Assembly: GCF_041428715.1 (NCBI RefSeq)
Contig: NZ_CP155572.1
Length of the DNA: 64,000 nt
Direction: 5' to 3' (one strand)
Source: Sporomusa malonica
GTDB lineage: Bacteria; Bacillota; Negativicutes; Sporomusales; Sporomusaceae
Below the pieces are notes generated by a model. That model did no database searches. It was not told where the DNA came from and was given only the letters and a program-made list of their open reading frames with translations. The translations under genes were made by a program, and so were the position numbers. Numbering within the stretch: the first letter of the stretch is position 1; each line of letters starts with the position of its first letter. Positions 34,532 through 42,955 of this stretch are shown piece after piece.

Positions 34532-35200
34532 TTGCAAAAGTTTTTCGGGTTTATTGTCGCGGTTTGTCTCGTTTTTGGGACAGCTTCCTTTGCCCATGCG
34601 TCGGGGACATTCGAGGCCGGCGACCAGGGGTCAGATGTAGCCACCATTCAAGCTCAGCTCAATAATCTTGGCTTTAATGCGGGTACAGCTGATGGTGATT
34701 TCGGCGACGTAACAGTCAGCGCTGTTAGGGCCTTTCAAAAGGCCCGTGGTCTTGAAGCCGATGGTGTAGTCGGAGCACAGACTTATCGCGCCCTGATGGG
34801 GCGGGATATACCTGCTAGCCGTGATTCCTCCACCGCTTCGGTACGGCGCATCATCCAAAGCTCTATGCGTTATACAGGTGTTCCTTATGTATTTGGTGGA
34901 ACAAGTCCCAATGGTTTCGATTGTTCCGGCTTTACCCGGTATATTTTTGGGCAAAGCGGGATTTATCTGCCGCGAATGGCTGACGAACAGTTTGAAGTTG
35001 GCCGAGGTGTATCCTATAGCCGTCTCCAACCTGGTGATTTGGTGTTCTTCAGCACCTATGCTTCAGGAGCATCCCATAGTGGAATCTACATTGGTGATGG
35101 CAAATTTATAAGTGCTACGTCTAGTCGGGGTGTTGCTATTGACCGCATGGACAGTAGCTATTGGGGTCCGCGCTATGTCGGCGCCCGCCGGGTGATGTAA
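34532..35200 (+). CDS. Secreted NlpC/P60 peptidoglycan hydrolase with a PG-binding domain
   Basis: 222 aa, start at TTG with GAGAGGAG upstream. A signal peptide (~1-24, cleaved near AHA-S) is followed by a PG_binding_1 domain (~28-88, GDQGSDVATIQAQLNNLGF) and an NlpC/P60 domain (~100-222) with catalytic Cys in NGFDCSGFTRY and His in SHSGIYIGDG. It cleaves the stem peptide of peptidoglycan outside the cell. Regulated by the preceding c-di-AMP riboswitch, linking wall remodelling to turgor signalling. Followed by a good terminator. Confidence 0.94.
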   Translation: MQKFFGFIVAVCLVFGTASFAHASGTFEAGDQGSDVATIQAQLNNLGFNAGTADGDFGDVTVSAVRAFQKARGLEADGVVGAQTYRALMGRDIPASRDSSTASVRRIIQSSMRYTGVPYVFGGTSPNGFDCSGFTRYIFGQSGIYLPRMADEQFEVGRGVSYSRLQPGDLVFFSTYASGASHSGIYIGDGKFISATSSRGVAIDRMDSSYWGPRYVGARRVM

Positions 35201-35210
35201 ACTAACAAAA

Positions 35211-35240
35211 GGGAAGGCGTTGTCGGCCTTCCCATTTTTA
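35211..35240 (+). terminator. Intrinsic terminator after the NlpC/P60 gene
   Basis: GGGAAGGC (35211-35218) pairs with GCCTTCCC (35226-35233), followed by ATTTTTATTT. Confidence 0.9.
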
Positions 35241-35353
35241 TTTAATCTAAAGCTGTTGTTTTTGCAGGAGTTTCTTAGAAATGATTGTATTTAAGTATAG
35301 TAACTGACACAATATAAGTAGTCAAGCTAAGCATATTGCATGGAGATATATTT

Positions 35354-37084
35354 ATGTTAACTTTTTACTGGCGCAAGTTCATAGTGCCCCACTGGTTACC
35401 GGCTCTAACGGCGGTAGTGAGTTTTATTGTCGCCAGTGCAGCCGGTTTAGCGGCGCCGCTCGTAGTCAAGCTGTTGATTGATGATGCGCTATCTGGCGCT
35501 AATCTTGCATTTTTGCATTTTATTACTGCCGGGATAGTGTTGCTATACCTTATCCGTGGCTTGTTCTCCTACTTTTATGGTTACATTATGGCTAAGGCTG
35601 GTAACAAGATGTTAGCTAGATTGCGGGAAGATATGTTTAGTAAGCTGCAGTCACTGGACTATGCCTATTTCATGAAGACGCCATCTGGCGACCTTATTTC
35701 ATTGTTTACTAATGATCTTTTGTTTATTCAGCAAGCAGTTACAGTAGGTATTCCTGACGTTATTGTCGAGTCGCTTAACCTGCTAGCCATTATGGCGATT
35801 ATGATTTATTTTGATTGGGAATTGGCAATGGTTACATTTGCCACTTTGCCCTTTATTATTGTGGCAATCAGTTTTTTTAACAACAAGATTGGTAGGTTAG
35901 GGGCCCTTGTCGAGCACACCTTGGCTAAGGTGACATCAATTGTTCAGCAGTCATTGGTATCTGTTATGGTCGTGCAGAGTTACGTCAGGGAAGACTACGA
36001 ATACCAGAAATTCAGCGATAAGATTCAGCAGGCAGCTGGTGATTTGCTCAAAGCCCAGCGTCTTAGTGCCATTCTGATGCCACTGGTTGAGTTTCTTGCC
36101 GCTATCGGCTTAACGATTATTGTTTGGTACGGTGGGCGGGAAGTCATTAATGGGGACCTTAGTATCGGCGGCATGTTTGCTTTTCTTGTCTATATCATTA
36201 ATGTACCTATGCCAATACGCAAAATTAGCCAGGCTTTGACCCACCTTAAACTTGGTGCTGTGGCTTGGGAACGTATCAGCGGCTTGCTTGATGAGCAAAC
36301 ACCGGTAGTAGTCGACGGTTATCGCGAAATGCCGGAGGCCAAGGGACAGGTAGAATTCAGGAACGTGTCATTTGCTTACCAGGAGGGCAAGCCTGTCCTT
36401 GATAATATAAATATTATTACACAGCCTGGCGAAGTTATTGCAATTGTTGGGCCGAGCGGTGCTGGCAAATCTTCATTTGCAAATCTGCTTTTGCGGTTTT
36501 ATGATCCGGAAAGTGGCGATATTTACTTAGATGGTGTCAATATCAAAGACCTTAAAATCAGCGCACTGCGGCGGCATATCGGCTTTATCCAGCAGGAACC
36601 CATCTTATTTAATACGTCTATATTGGAGAATATTCGCTACGGCCGTCCTGTTGCCACTATGAGCCAGGTTGAAGCAGCTGCCAGCTTGGCCAATGCATAT
36701 GATTTTATTATGGAATTGCCACAGGGCTATGATACTGTTGTTGGTGAATTAGGAGGCCGTCTGTCTGGTGGTCAACGGCAGCGTGTTGCCATTGCCAGGG
36801 CAATCATTACAGAACCGGCAATACTGCTTTTAGATGAACCGACTGCCGCGCTTGACGCTCATACTGAAAAGCAGGTTATGGCGGCGATCAGGCAAGCAGG
36901 AGCTGGACGAACAACCTTTATTATTACCCATCGAATGTCTACCATCATGGCTTCTGACCGGGTGGTGTATTTAACTGGCGGCAGAGTGGTAGAAACAGGT
37001 ACTCACCAGGAGCTTGTTTCCAAGGGTGGTTTGTACGCCCGGGCAGTCGAACTGGCTGAGCTTAAAACACGTATAAATGAGTAA
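35354..37084 (+). CDS. ABC exporter, fused permease-ATPase (MsbA/BmrA-like)
   Basis: 576 aa half-transporter that works as a homodimer or heterodimer. Residues ~1-310 hold six membrane helices; residues ~335-570 are the ATPase with GPSGAGKSS (Walker A), LSGGQRQR (signature), LLLDEPTAAL (Walker B) and THRMST (H-loop). Substrate unknown: lipid, drug or peptide. The ATG at 35354 is favoured over an upstream TTG because GGAG precedes it at 9 bases. Single-gene unit. Confidence 0.9.
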   Translation: MLTFYWRKFIVPHWLPALTAVVSFIVASAAGLAAPLVVKLLIDDALSGANLAFLHFITAGIVLLYLIRGLFSYFYGYIMAKAGNKMLARLREDMFSKLQSLDYAYFMKTPSGDLISLFTNDLLFIQQAVTVGIPDVIVESLNLLAIMAIMIYFDWELAMVTFATLPFIIVAISFFNNKIGRLGALVEHTLAKVTSIVQQSLVSVMVVQSYVREDYEYQKFSDKIQQAAGDLLKAQRLSAILMPLVEFLAAIGLTIIVWYGGREVINGDLSIGGMFAFLVYIINVPMPIRKISQALTHLKLGAVAWERISGLLDEQTPVVVDGYREMPEAKGQVEFRNVSFAYQEGKPVLDNINIITQPGEVIAIVGPSGAGKSSFANLLLRFYDPESGDIYLDGVNIKDLKISALRRHIGFIQQEPILFNTSILENIRYGRPVATMSQVEAAASLANAYDFIMELPQGYDTVVGELGGRLSGGQRQRVAIARAIITEPAILLLDEPTAALDAHTEKQVMAAIRQAGAGRTTFIITHRMSTIMASDRVVYLTGGRVVETGTHQELVSKGGLYARAVELAELKTRINE

Positions 37085-37100
37085 AATATTGGCAATAATC

Positions 37101-37135
37101 TATAGCGGCAGATAATTAGCCGCTATATTTTTTTT
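37101..37135 (+). terminator. Intrinsic terminator after the ABC exporter
   Basis: TATAGCGGC (37101-37109) pairs with GCCGCTATA (37119-37127), followed by an eight-T run. Confidence 0.93.
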
Positions 37136-37138
37136 CTT

Positions 37139-37161
37139 TTAAATAAGAATAATCTTGTTAA
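37139..37161. promoter_or_regulatory. Possible upstream Zur/Fur-family box
   Basis: A 23-bp imperfect palindrome, TTAA...AAGAATAATCTT...TTAA, AT-rich like Fur-family operators, ~87 bp before the znuA ATG. Weaker symmetry than the second site. Confidence 0.35.
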
Positions 37162-37205
37162 GCTACTGCCAGGTGTTGACAGGTGAAGAATAGCCTGTTA
37201 ACATT

Positions 37206-37227
37206 TTAATAGTAATATTCTTATTAA
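37206..37227. promoter_or_regulatory. Candidate Zur operator before znuA
   Basis: A 22-bp near-perfect palindrome with arms TTAATA and TATTAA around GTAATATTCT, just before the znuA ribosome site. The operon it precedes encodes its own Fur/Zur-type regulator, so zinc-dependent autorepression is likely (inference). Confidence 0.55.
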
Positions 37228-37247
37228 CAAACAAAGGGGGATATAGA

Positions 37248-38216
37248 ATGAAGATCAAAAGCTTTTTTATTGCCATCGTTATATTGGGGGTTATTCTTAC
37301 TGCCGGATGTGGTCAAAAAGCAGCTGCGCCAGGAGACTCTGCCCTGCAGGCACCTAAAATAAAAGTATTAGCAAGTGTGTATCCAGTATATGAATTTGTC
37401 CGGCAGGTAGGCGGAGAAAAGGTTGAGATAGCCATGATGGTCCCCGCTGGAGCCGAACCGCATGAATGGGAACCATCGGCGAAAGACTTGGTTAATGTTA
37501 AGAATGCCAAGCTGTTTTTTTTCCATGGTGCCAACCTTGAGCACTGGGTTGCTAAGGTTACTGCTAAAGATGTGCTTGGCACTACGACTGCTGTTGAAGT
37601 AAGCAAAAATATTGAGCTAAAAGCAGGCAGTGCTCACAGCCATGATCACGAGGCCAACCAAGCCACCACGCATGAACATGATGAGGAAGAAGAGACTGAT
37701 CCGCATGTGTGGCTTGATCCGTTACTGGCTCAAAGAGAAGTAACTAATATTGCCGAGGCGCTTGCTGCCGCCGATTCGTCCAATGCAGGTTACTACAGGG
37801 ACAATGCTGCTAAATACAATGCTGAACTGCAGAAACTTCACGAAGAATATCAAAATAGCCTGCAGAATGCTAAAAACCGGATCATTATTACCAACCATGC
37901 GGCCTTTGGTTATCTGGCAGCCCGCTACAATCTGGAACAGGTAGCTATAATGGGTTTATCGCCTGATGCCGAACCAACGCCAGAAAAAATGACTGATATT
38001 GTGAAGCTGTGCCGTGAGCGGCAGGTTAAATACATATTCTCTGAAACTATTGTTAGCCCGAAAGTTGCCGAAACGCTTGCCAAAGAAGCCGGTGCCAAAG
38101 TGCTTGTGTTGCACCCGATTGATGCGCTGACGCCTGATGAGCTAAAACAGGGGAAGAACTATCTTACGCTCATGCGTGAGAACCTGGTTAATTTAAAAAT
38201 CGTTCTCGGACAATAG
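37248..38216 (+). CDS. znuA: Zinc ABC transporter substrate-binding lipoprotein (ZnuA/AdcA-like)
   Basis: 322 aa. A lipoprotein signal with lipobox LTAGC (Cys21) is present. Cluster A-I metal-binding protein with a His/Asp/Glu-rich loop at ~125-147 (HSHDHEA, HEHDEEEE), typical of zinc rather than manganese carriers. Metal ligands fit PAGAEPHEWEPS, DPHVWLDP, NHAAFGYL and the C-terminal Glu region. It captures Zn2+ outside the membrane and hands it to ZnuB. First gene of znuA-zur-znuC-znuB, behind the candidate Zur box. Confidence 0.92.
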   Translation: MKIKSFFIAIVILGVILTAGCGQKAAAPGDSALQAPKIKVLASVYPVYEFVRQVGGEKVEIAMMVPAGAEPHEWEPSAKDLVNVKNAKLFFFHGANLEHWVAKVTAKDVLGTTTAVEVSKNIELKAGSAHSHDHEANQATTHEHDEEEETDPHVWLDPLLAQREVTNIAEALAAADSSNAGYYRDNAAKYNAELQKLHEEYQNSLQNAKNRIIITNHAAFGYLAARYNLEQVAIMGLSPDAEPTPEKMTDIVKLCRERQVKYIFSETIVSPKVAETLAKEAGAKVLVLHPIDALTPDELKQGKNYLTLMRENLVNLKIVLGQ

Positions 38217-38221
38217 AGAAC

Positions 38222-38300
38222 TGAGATTGCCGCGCTGCTCGCAATGAAGACATAGAGACTTACCCTCTTCGTCATTGCGAGCATCTGCGAAGCAATCTCA
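38222..38300. repeat. GAGATTGC/GCAATCTC hairpin repeat, full copy 2
   Basis: Outer arms TGAGATTGC (38222-38230) and GCAATCTCA (38292-38300), inner arms CTCGCAATGA (38238-38247) and TCATTGCGAG (38272-38281). It sits between znuA and zur and may attenuate transcription inside the operon, giving more znuA than zur message. Confidence 0.82.
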
Positions 38301-38328
38301 TTTTTCACAACAAGGGAAGGGGAGAAAG

Positions 38329-38772
38329 ATGACTGGCGACAATACAATAAATGCTGTGGCTGTAGTTAGCCGTCTTAAAGATAAGGGCTATCGAATAACG
38401 GCGCAGCGCCAGGCTATGGTTGAGAAACTGATTGAATCAGACAAAGCTTTGTCTGCGTATGAGATTTGGGAAGCACTTAAAGTGCAGTATAGTGATATAA
38501 GTTTGGATACTGTCTACCGTAACCTGCATGTGTTAGTGGATTTAGGGGCGCTTATTCCAATCAACGCCATGGGAAAAGAGAGTGTGCGATATGAATTGGT
38601 GTGCACAAACCACCATCACCATATTGTATGCGTAAAATGCGGTAAGTCTCAGTGTCTTGACTATTGTCCCATAGACCCGCAGTTTCTCATACTGCTGAAA
38701 AATCATGGCTATGAGCTGGTGCGCCACAACCTGGAGCTATTTGGGGTATGCCGCCAGTGCAACGCTTCTTAA
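38329..38772 (+). CDS. zur: Fur-family zinc uptake regulator (Zur-like)
   Basis: 147 aa. The winged helix is in the N-terminal half (KDKGYRITAQRQAMVEKL, ISLDTVYRNLHVL), with HHHHIVCVKCGK in the metal region. Two CxxC pairs (CVKCGK and CRQC) form the structural zinc site. Being inside a znu operon points to Zur rather than Fur or PerR. The ATG at 38329 has GGGGAG upstream; a longer in-frame version would begin inside the hairpin repeat. Confidence 0.87.
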   Translation: MTGDNTINAVAVVSRLKDKGYRITAQRQAMVEKLIESDKALSAYEIWEALKVQYSDISLDTVYRNLHVLVDLGALIPINAMGKESVRYELVCTNHHHHIVCVKCGKSQCLDYCPIDPQFLILLKNHGYELVRHNLELFGVCRQCNAS

Positions 38773-38784
38773 GGAGTCAAACCA

Positions 38785-39513
38785 ATGACTGAGATTACGT
38801 TAAACAACATCACCTTCGGTTACAACGCAGAAATGGTACTAAACAACATCTCACTTACTGTAAAGCAAGGTGAGTTTGTTGTTGCGGTAGGCCCAAATGG
38901 AGCTGGCAAAAGTACTCTTTTGAAGATAATTGCCGGACTCATTGAGCCTTCCGCCGGTCAAGTTCTTATTGACAATCAAAGTATACGAACTGCCGCAAGA
39001 CAGGGAATTATCGGTTACGTCCCTCAGCATTATGCCCAGAATACAGCTGCCTTTCCAGCGACGGTAGAGGAAGTGGTTGCGCTTGGGCTTGTTAATGCCA
39101 ATGGGAACCTAAAAGCTAAGGGGACTAAGCATATTATCAAACATATGATGGAAATGGTCGGGATTGAAAAACTGAAGGGCCGCCGGATTGGCGAGCTGTC
39201 AGGAGGCCAGCAGCAAAGGGTTATGGTAGCTCGAGCCTTGGCAGGCAATCCACGGCTTTTACTGCTCGATGAACCTACCAGCGGTATTGACTATGCTGCC
39301 AGCGCAAGGATTCATGAGCTCTTAGGCCAACTTAACACTACATTGGGCATTACTATCATCATGGTGTCTCATGATATTGAAAACGCCATTCGCTTTGCAG
39401 CCAAGGTGGCCTGCATTAACCGTAGTCTATGTTTTTTTGGTGATAGCCAAGAGTTTCATTCCACACATGCCAGCATGCGTCATTTATGGTATTATTCTGG
39501 ATACACCAGCTAG
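38785..39513 (+). CDS. znuC: Zinc ABC transporter ATP-binding protein
   Basis: 242 aa. Walker A GPNGAGKSTLL, signature LSGGQQQR, Walker B LLLLDEPTSG and the H-loop VSHDIENA are all present. It powers zinc import with ZnuB. 12 bases after zur, AAGGAG before the ATG. Confidence 0.92.
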   Translation: MTEITLNNITFGYNAEMVLNNISLTVKQGEFVVAVGPNGAGKSTLLKIIAGLIEPSAGQVLIDNQSIRTAARQGIIGYVPQHYAQNTAAFPATVEEVVALGLVNANGNLKAKGTKHIIKHMMEMVGIEKLKGRRIGELSGGQQQRVMVARALAGNPRLLLLDEPTSGIDYAASARIHELLGQLNTTLGITIIMVSHDIENAIRFAAKVACINRSLCFFGDSQEFHSTHASMRHLWYYSGYTS

Positions 39514-39524
39514 GAGGGCATATT

Positions 39525-40370
39525 ATGCCATTAATAGAAATGTTTCAGTATGATTTTATGCAGAGGGCTTTTTTGGCGGGGATTATTACCGCAGTCATAT
39601 GCCCGCTGTTAGGTATATTTGTTGTAGTACGCAGGCAGTCCCTAATTGGTGATGGACTAGGACATATTGCCTTTGCCGGAGTAACAGGCGGCTATCTTGC
39701 TGGTATTTATCCGGCCGCAGGGGCCTTTGCTTTAACCATTGCAGGAGCGGCAGGCATTGAGATGGTACGGCGCCAGCGCACCCAGATGGCAGATACTGCG
39801 CTGGCGGTTTTTTTCTATGCCGGAATTGCACTGGCTATTATCTTTAGCACTATTACCCGTATGCCCAGTGCTGGATTACTAGGATTTCTGTTTGGCAGCA
39901 TTATGACAGTCTCCTGGCAAGATGTTATGGTGATTGCCGGATGCAGTTTTGCTGTTATGACATTTATTTTCAGCAATTTTAACAGGCTTGTCCTCGTTTC
40001 TTTTGACGAAGACGTGGCCAAGGTTGCCGGTATCCGTACCGATGCTATCAATATGGCGCTGAGTATAGTTACTGCGATGACCGTTGTTACCGGCATGATG
40101 GTAGTCGGTATTCTGATGGTGAGTGCCCTGATGATTGTACCGGTGGCAGCAGCTGAACAATTGGGAAAAGGTTTTAAAGCTACGCTGGTTTGGGCGGTTG
40201 GTTTGGCCGTGCTTTCAGTAGTCAGCGGCTTGACGGTAGCCTTTTACTTAGATATCGCCCCAGGCGGATCAATTATTATGACCACAATTGTTTTTTATAT
40301 AGCAGCCGCCGTTAATCGTCAGGTTCGGTATACGTGGCAACGCGTCGGGCGGACGCAAATGTACACTTAA
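39525..40370 (+). CDS. znuB: Zinc ABC transporter permease
   Basis: 281 aa, seven to eight membrane helices of the ABC-3 family. N-terminus MPLIEMFQYDFMQRAFLAG and the inner GDGLGHIAFAG motif are typical of ZnuB/AdcB/TroC. The ATG at 39525, with AGGAGGG upstream, is preferred to an upstream start that would overlap znuC by 28 bases. Last gene of the zinc operon. Confidence 0.92.
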   Translation: MPLIEMFQYDFMQRAFLAGIITAVICPLLGIFVVVRRQSLIGDGLGHIAFAGVTGGYLAGIYPAAGAFALTIAGAAGIEMVRRQRTQMADTALAVFFYAGIALAIIFSTITRMPSAGLLGFLFGSIMTVSWQDVMVIAGCSFAVMTFIFSNFNRLVLVSFDEDVAKVAGIRTDAINMALSIVTAMTVVTGMMVVGILMVSALMIVPVAAAEQLGKGFKATLVWAVGLAVLSVVSGLTVAFYLDIAPGGSIIMTTIVFYIAAAVNRQVRYTWQRVGRTQMYT

Positions 40371-40371
40371 C

Positions 40372-40401
40372 TTGTCTTTCGCCAGAGAAATTTGGTATAA
40401 T
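40372..40401 (+). promoter_or_regulatory. SigA-type promoter for the HD-domain gene
   Basis: TTGTCT (40372-40377), an 18-base spacer and TATAAT (40396-40401) lie directly after the znuB stop; AGGGGG and the ATG follow. Confidence 0.65.
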
Positions 40402-40439
40402 TAGGGTAAATTTACGATACATAACTAGGGGGATTTTCC

Positions 40440-41009
40440 ATGAGCGATACCAGAGAGCAAGCTTGGCAGCTTTTGCGCCAGCATGTACAGAGCGAAGTGC
40501 TGCTCAAACACTGCCTGTCAGTTGAAATTGCCATGCGGTCATATGCTGACAAGTTTGGCGAGGATGTTGAATACTGGGGTGCCGTAGGGCTTCTCCATGA
40601 TGTTGATTTTGAAAAATATCCGAATGACCATCCAAATCATGCAAGAGAAATTCTTACCGCTGCCGGGTATGATAATCAGTTTGCCACAGATGTTGAATCC
40701 CATGCACGTGAATGGCAGCAGGAACGTACGCTACTGCAAAAAACACTATTGGCTGTTGATGAGCTGACAGGCTTTATTATTGCCTGCGCTTTGGTGCGCC
40801 CTGACAAGAATCTGGATAACCTGGAAGTTAAATCAGTTATGAAAAAAATGAAAGATAAGGCCTTTGCCCGCGCCGTTAATCGTGAAACTATAACCACGAG
40901 CGCAGAGGCTATGAATGTTGATTTCAAGGAGCATGTCGAATTTGTTACTAAGGCGTTAGCTCAGGCGGTAAAAATGCCTGAATACCAGGAGTTGCCGTTG
41001 GTAGGTTAG
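40440..41009 (+). CDS. HD-domain phosphohydrolase family protein
   Basis: 189 aa. The metal-binding HD pair is in GLLHDVDFEKYP (~52-63), with HCLSVEIAMR upstream and ESHARE and DELTGFIIAC downstream: the layout of small HDIG-type hydrolases. Substrate unknown (a nucleotide or phosphorylated metabolite). Own promoter, strong AGGGGGA ribosome site. Confidence 0.82.
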   Translation: MSDTREQAWQLLRQHVQSEVLLKHCLSVEIAMRSYADKFGEDVEYWGAVGLLHDVDFEKYPNDHPNHAREILTAAGYDNQFATDVESHAREWQQERTLLQKTLLAVDELTGFIIACALVRPDKNLDNLEVKSVMKKMKDKAFARAVNRETITTSAEAMNVDFKEHVEFVTKALAQAVKMPEYQELPLVG

Positions 41010-41052
41010 CGGATTATTACACATAAAACGAAAAGGAGGTGCATACAGATTA

Positions 41053-41673
41053 ATGAGGATAGCTAAGAGGAGAGAGAGAATGGCAAAAAACGTTCTGAAT
41101 AAGCTTACCATCAATCTGTGTGACACCGACATCCGGAATAAACTGTATCAACATCTGATAATGCTCTTAAAACGCCAGGAAGGGCTTAGCCTAAGGCCGC
41201 TTGTGGTACTATGCATCGGTTCTGACCGTTATACCGGCGATGCGCTGGGCCCCTTAATCGGCACTTACCTTGAAGAGCATACCGAATGCAGTGTTTATGG
41301 CACACTGGATCATCCTGTTCATGCCGGTAATTTTATCGAAACTTTAAACATTATCAACCACCGTTATCACCACCCGCTTATTGTTGCCATCGATGCCTGT
41401 CTGGGTAAATCCCACGAAATTGGCAATATTGAAATCTGGCAGGGAGGACTGGCGGCAGGAATTGCTGTTGGTAACAGGCTGCCCACCGTTGGTGATATTT
41501 CGGTTATTGGGGTAGTTAACGCTCAAAGCCAGATAGGCTACCTTGACCTTCAGAGCACACCGCTATCGAAAGTGATGAAATTGACCAAAGCCATTAGTGA
41601 ATCACTTGTTGATGCGATCAATACTGTAGTGGTTGAAGCCATGCCGGCCTGTACTCAGTCAGCCGCCAAATGA
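41053..41673 (+). CDS. yyaC: Spore protease YyaC-like protein (DUF1256)
   Basis: 206 aa. The family core LCIGSDRYTGDALGPLIGTYL, DHPVHAGNF, AIDACLGKSHEIGNIEIW and VGDISVIGVVN is complete. YyaC is a GPR-protease/hydrogenase-protease-like sporulation protein, seen almost only in endospore formers. AAGGAGGTG lies 11 bases before the ATG at 41053; ATG 41080 with AGAGGAGAG upstream is an alternative. Located near sigK. Confidence 0.88.
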   Translation: MRIAKRRERMAKNVLNKLTINLCDTDIRNKLYQHLIMLLKRQEGLSLRPLVVLCIGSDRYTGDALGPLIGTYLEEHTECSVYGTLDHPVHAGNFIETLNIINHRYHHPLIVAIDACLGKSHEIGNIEIWQGGLAAGIAVGNRLPTVGDISVIGVVNAQSQIGYLDLQSTPLSKVMKLTKAISESLVDAINTVVVEAMPACTQSAAK

Positions 41674-41683
41674 AATAGAATAT

Positions 41684-41729
41684 AAAAAAGGAGAGATTGC
41701 AACGCACGCGAAGCAATCTCTCCTTTTTT
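41684..41729 (+). terminator. Terminator after yyaC, built from a GAGATTGC/GCAATCTC hairpin
   Basis: AAAAAAGGAGAGATTGC (41684-41700) pairs perfectly with GCAATCTCTCCTTTTTT (41713-41729). It appears to be a short member of the GAGATTGC repeat group acting as terminator. Confidence 0.9.
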
Positions 41730-41731
41730 AT

Positions 41732-41820
41732 CCTGTAAGAAAGTATAACTTTCCGTCTGGATAAGGGCAACATCGGCTTCCGCTTTCGCTAAGGCTCGGC
41801 GCAAGCCGTGTTTTCTTTAT
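41732..41820 (+). repeat. Dispersed 89-bp element, copy D
   Basis: A full-length copy, CCTGTAAGAAAG to GTTTTCTTTAT, with the GAAAGT-ATA-ACTTTC hairpin and the CGGCTT/AAGCCG hairpin. It begins two bases after the yyaC terminator. Confidence 0.9.
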
Positions 41821-41826
41821 ATATGC

Positions 41827-41919
41827 CTAGTCCTCAGGAAACAGTCTGTCCCACAACATATATAGTACTATTAATGTTCCTGCAAAGAATATGCCAATAT
41901 CGGCAATGTAAGGTTCCAT
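41827..41919 (-). CDS. Possible 30-aa membrane peptide
   Basis: The predicted peptide begins MEPYIADIGIFF and is one hydrophobic helix ending in WDRLFPED. GGGGGAG stands ~11 bases before the ATG at 41919. A longer frame (start 42027) has no ribosome site. Divergent from sigK. Only the ribosome site and membrane character support it. The rest of 41821-42083 holds the sigK promoter region. Confidence 0.35.
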   Translation of the reverse strand: MEPYIADIGIFFAGTLIVLYMLWDRLFPED

Positions 41920-42021
41920 TGCAAACCACGCTCCCCCGATTAGCATATATTTCTTACCTGGATTATATGCTACTTGGGGCACTGGTGCAAGGCCGAGGCA
42001 AATAAAATTTTTTGTTGCCAG

Positions 42022-42050
42022 GCACATTCAGCTTGTTTTCCCCATAATAT
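42022..42050 (+). promoter_or_regulatory. Possible SigE-type promoter for sigK
   Basis: GCACATT (42022-42028) and CATAATAT (42043-42050), 14 bases apart, resemble mother-cell SigE promoters (KMATATT / CATACAAT-like). sigK is known to be SigE-dependent in spore formers; the match here is by eye. Confidence 0.35.
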
Positions 42051-42083
42051 TTAACCGACAGACTTTTGGGGGTGAATGACTGA

Positions 42084-42797
42084 ATGAGCCTCTCGTTTAT
42101 CATGGTGTTGGCAGCTTCGGTAATTAAAGGCATCACCCTGCTTGTGTCTTATATCGCCAATAATACTTTTCCCTTGCCGCTGTCAGAAAAAGACGAGCAA
42201 ACCTATCTGCAGCGGCTAAAGAGTGGGGATGAAGACGCGCGCAATGTCCTGATCGAACGCAACCTACGGCTAGTCGCTCATATTGTCAAAAAATTTGACA
42301 ATACCGGTGAAGATGTTGATGACCTCATTTCTATTGGCACGATTGGCCTCATCAAAGCCATCAACACCTTTGATCCGGCTAAGAAAATCAGGCTGGCTAC
42401 ATATGCTGCCAGATGCATTGAAAATGAAATATTGATGCACCTGAGAAGCACACGACGAATTCGTACTGAGGTTAGTTTGTACGACCCAATTGGAGTCGAT
42501 AAAGAGGGAAACGAGATTACACTAATCGATGTGCTAGGTACAGCGCCTGATGTTGTCGGTGAAACTGTTGAAAGCCTATGTGAACAGGAACGGTTGAATA
42601 AGGAAATCCACCGGCTGACAGCCAGGGAAAAATGGGTGCTAGAAATGCGTTTCGGCATCCCGAACGGCAGTCGCAAAACCCAGCGAGATATTGCCAAAAT
42701 CCTGGGGATATCCCGCAGCTATGTCAGTCGAATTGAGAAACACGCCATTAACAAACTGGGGAAGACATTGTCGGCAGAGGATAATCCAACGAAGTAA
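42084..42797 (+). CDS. sigK: Sporulation sigma factor SigK (pro-sigma-K)
   Basis: 237 aa. An N-terminal hydrophobic pro-sequence (~1-32, ending NNTFPLPLSE) is characteristic of pro-sigma-K and must be clipped. Region 2 (RNLRLVAHIVKKF, DDLISIGTIGLIKAI) and region 4 (TQRDIAKILGISRSYVSRIEKHA) follow. It directs late mother-cell transcription. The gene is uninterrupted, unlike those split by a skin element. GGGGGTG precedes the ATG. The following hairpin terminates it. Confidence 0.95.
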   Translation: MSLSFIMVLAASVIKGITLLVSYIANNTFPLPLSEKDEQTYLQRLKSGDEDARNVLIERNLRLVAHIVKKFDNTGEDVDDLISIGTIGLIKAINTFDPAKKIRLATYAARCIENEILMHLRSTRRIRTEVSLYDPIGVDKEGNEITLIDVLGTAPDVVGETVESLCEQERLNKEIHRLTAREKWVLEMRFGIPNGSRKTQRDIAKILGISRSYVSRIEKHAINKLGKTLSAEDNPTK

Positions 42798-42814
42798 GTC
42801 TGTTGTAGTTAAGA

Positions 42815-42955
42815 AGATAAAAAGTGGAGATTGCTGGACTTGTGGCAATCTCTTTTGTTTTTCTTTTTTCATGTTATAATTTCTGTTAATTGTATATTAA
42901 TTACTTAGGAGGGAAAATTTGCTTACATTGCTAGTGCCCTGTTTGGCGGAAAACA
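42815..42955. repeat. Left direct repeat flanking the 14-kb accessory block
   Basis: Nearly identical to 57000-57229. It spans the GAGATTGC hairpin, an AT-rich promoter region with CATGTTATAAT, the ribosome site and the first ~11 codons of yqeG. This left copy lacks the 90-bp element present in the right copy. It ends in GGCGGAAAACA where the IS66 transposase tail takes over. Confidence 0.85.
42827..42862 (+). terminator. Terminator hairpin after sigK (GAGATTGC/GCAATCTC)
   Basis: GAGATTGC (42827-42834) pairs with GCAATCTC (42845-42852), followed by TTTTGTTTTT. A second copy lies at 57012-57046 as part of the direct repeat. Confidence 0.82.

Noticed and set aside
41827..42027. 66-aa version of the small membrane peptide
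   Set aside because: No ribosome site at the long start; only the internal ATG at 41919 has GGGGGAG upstream.
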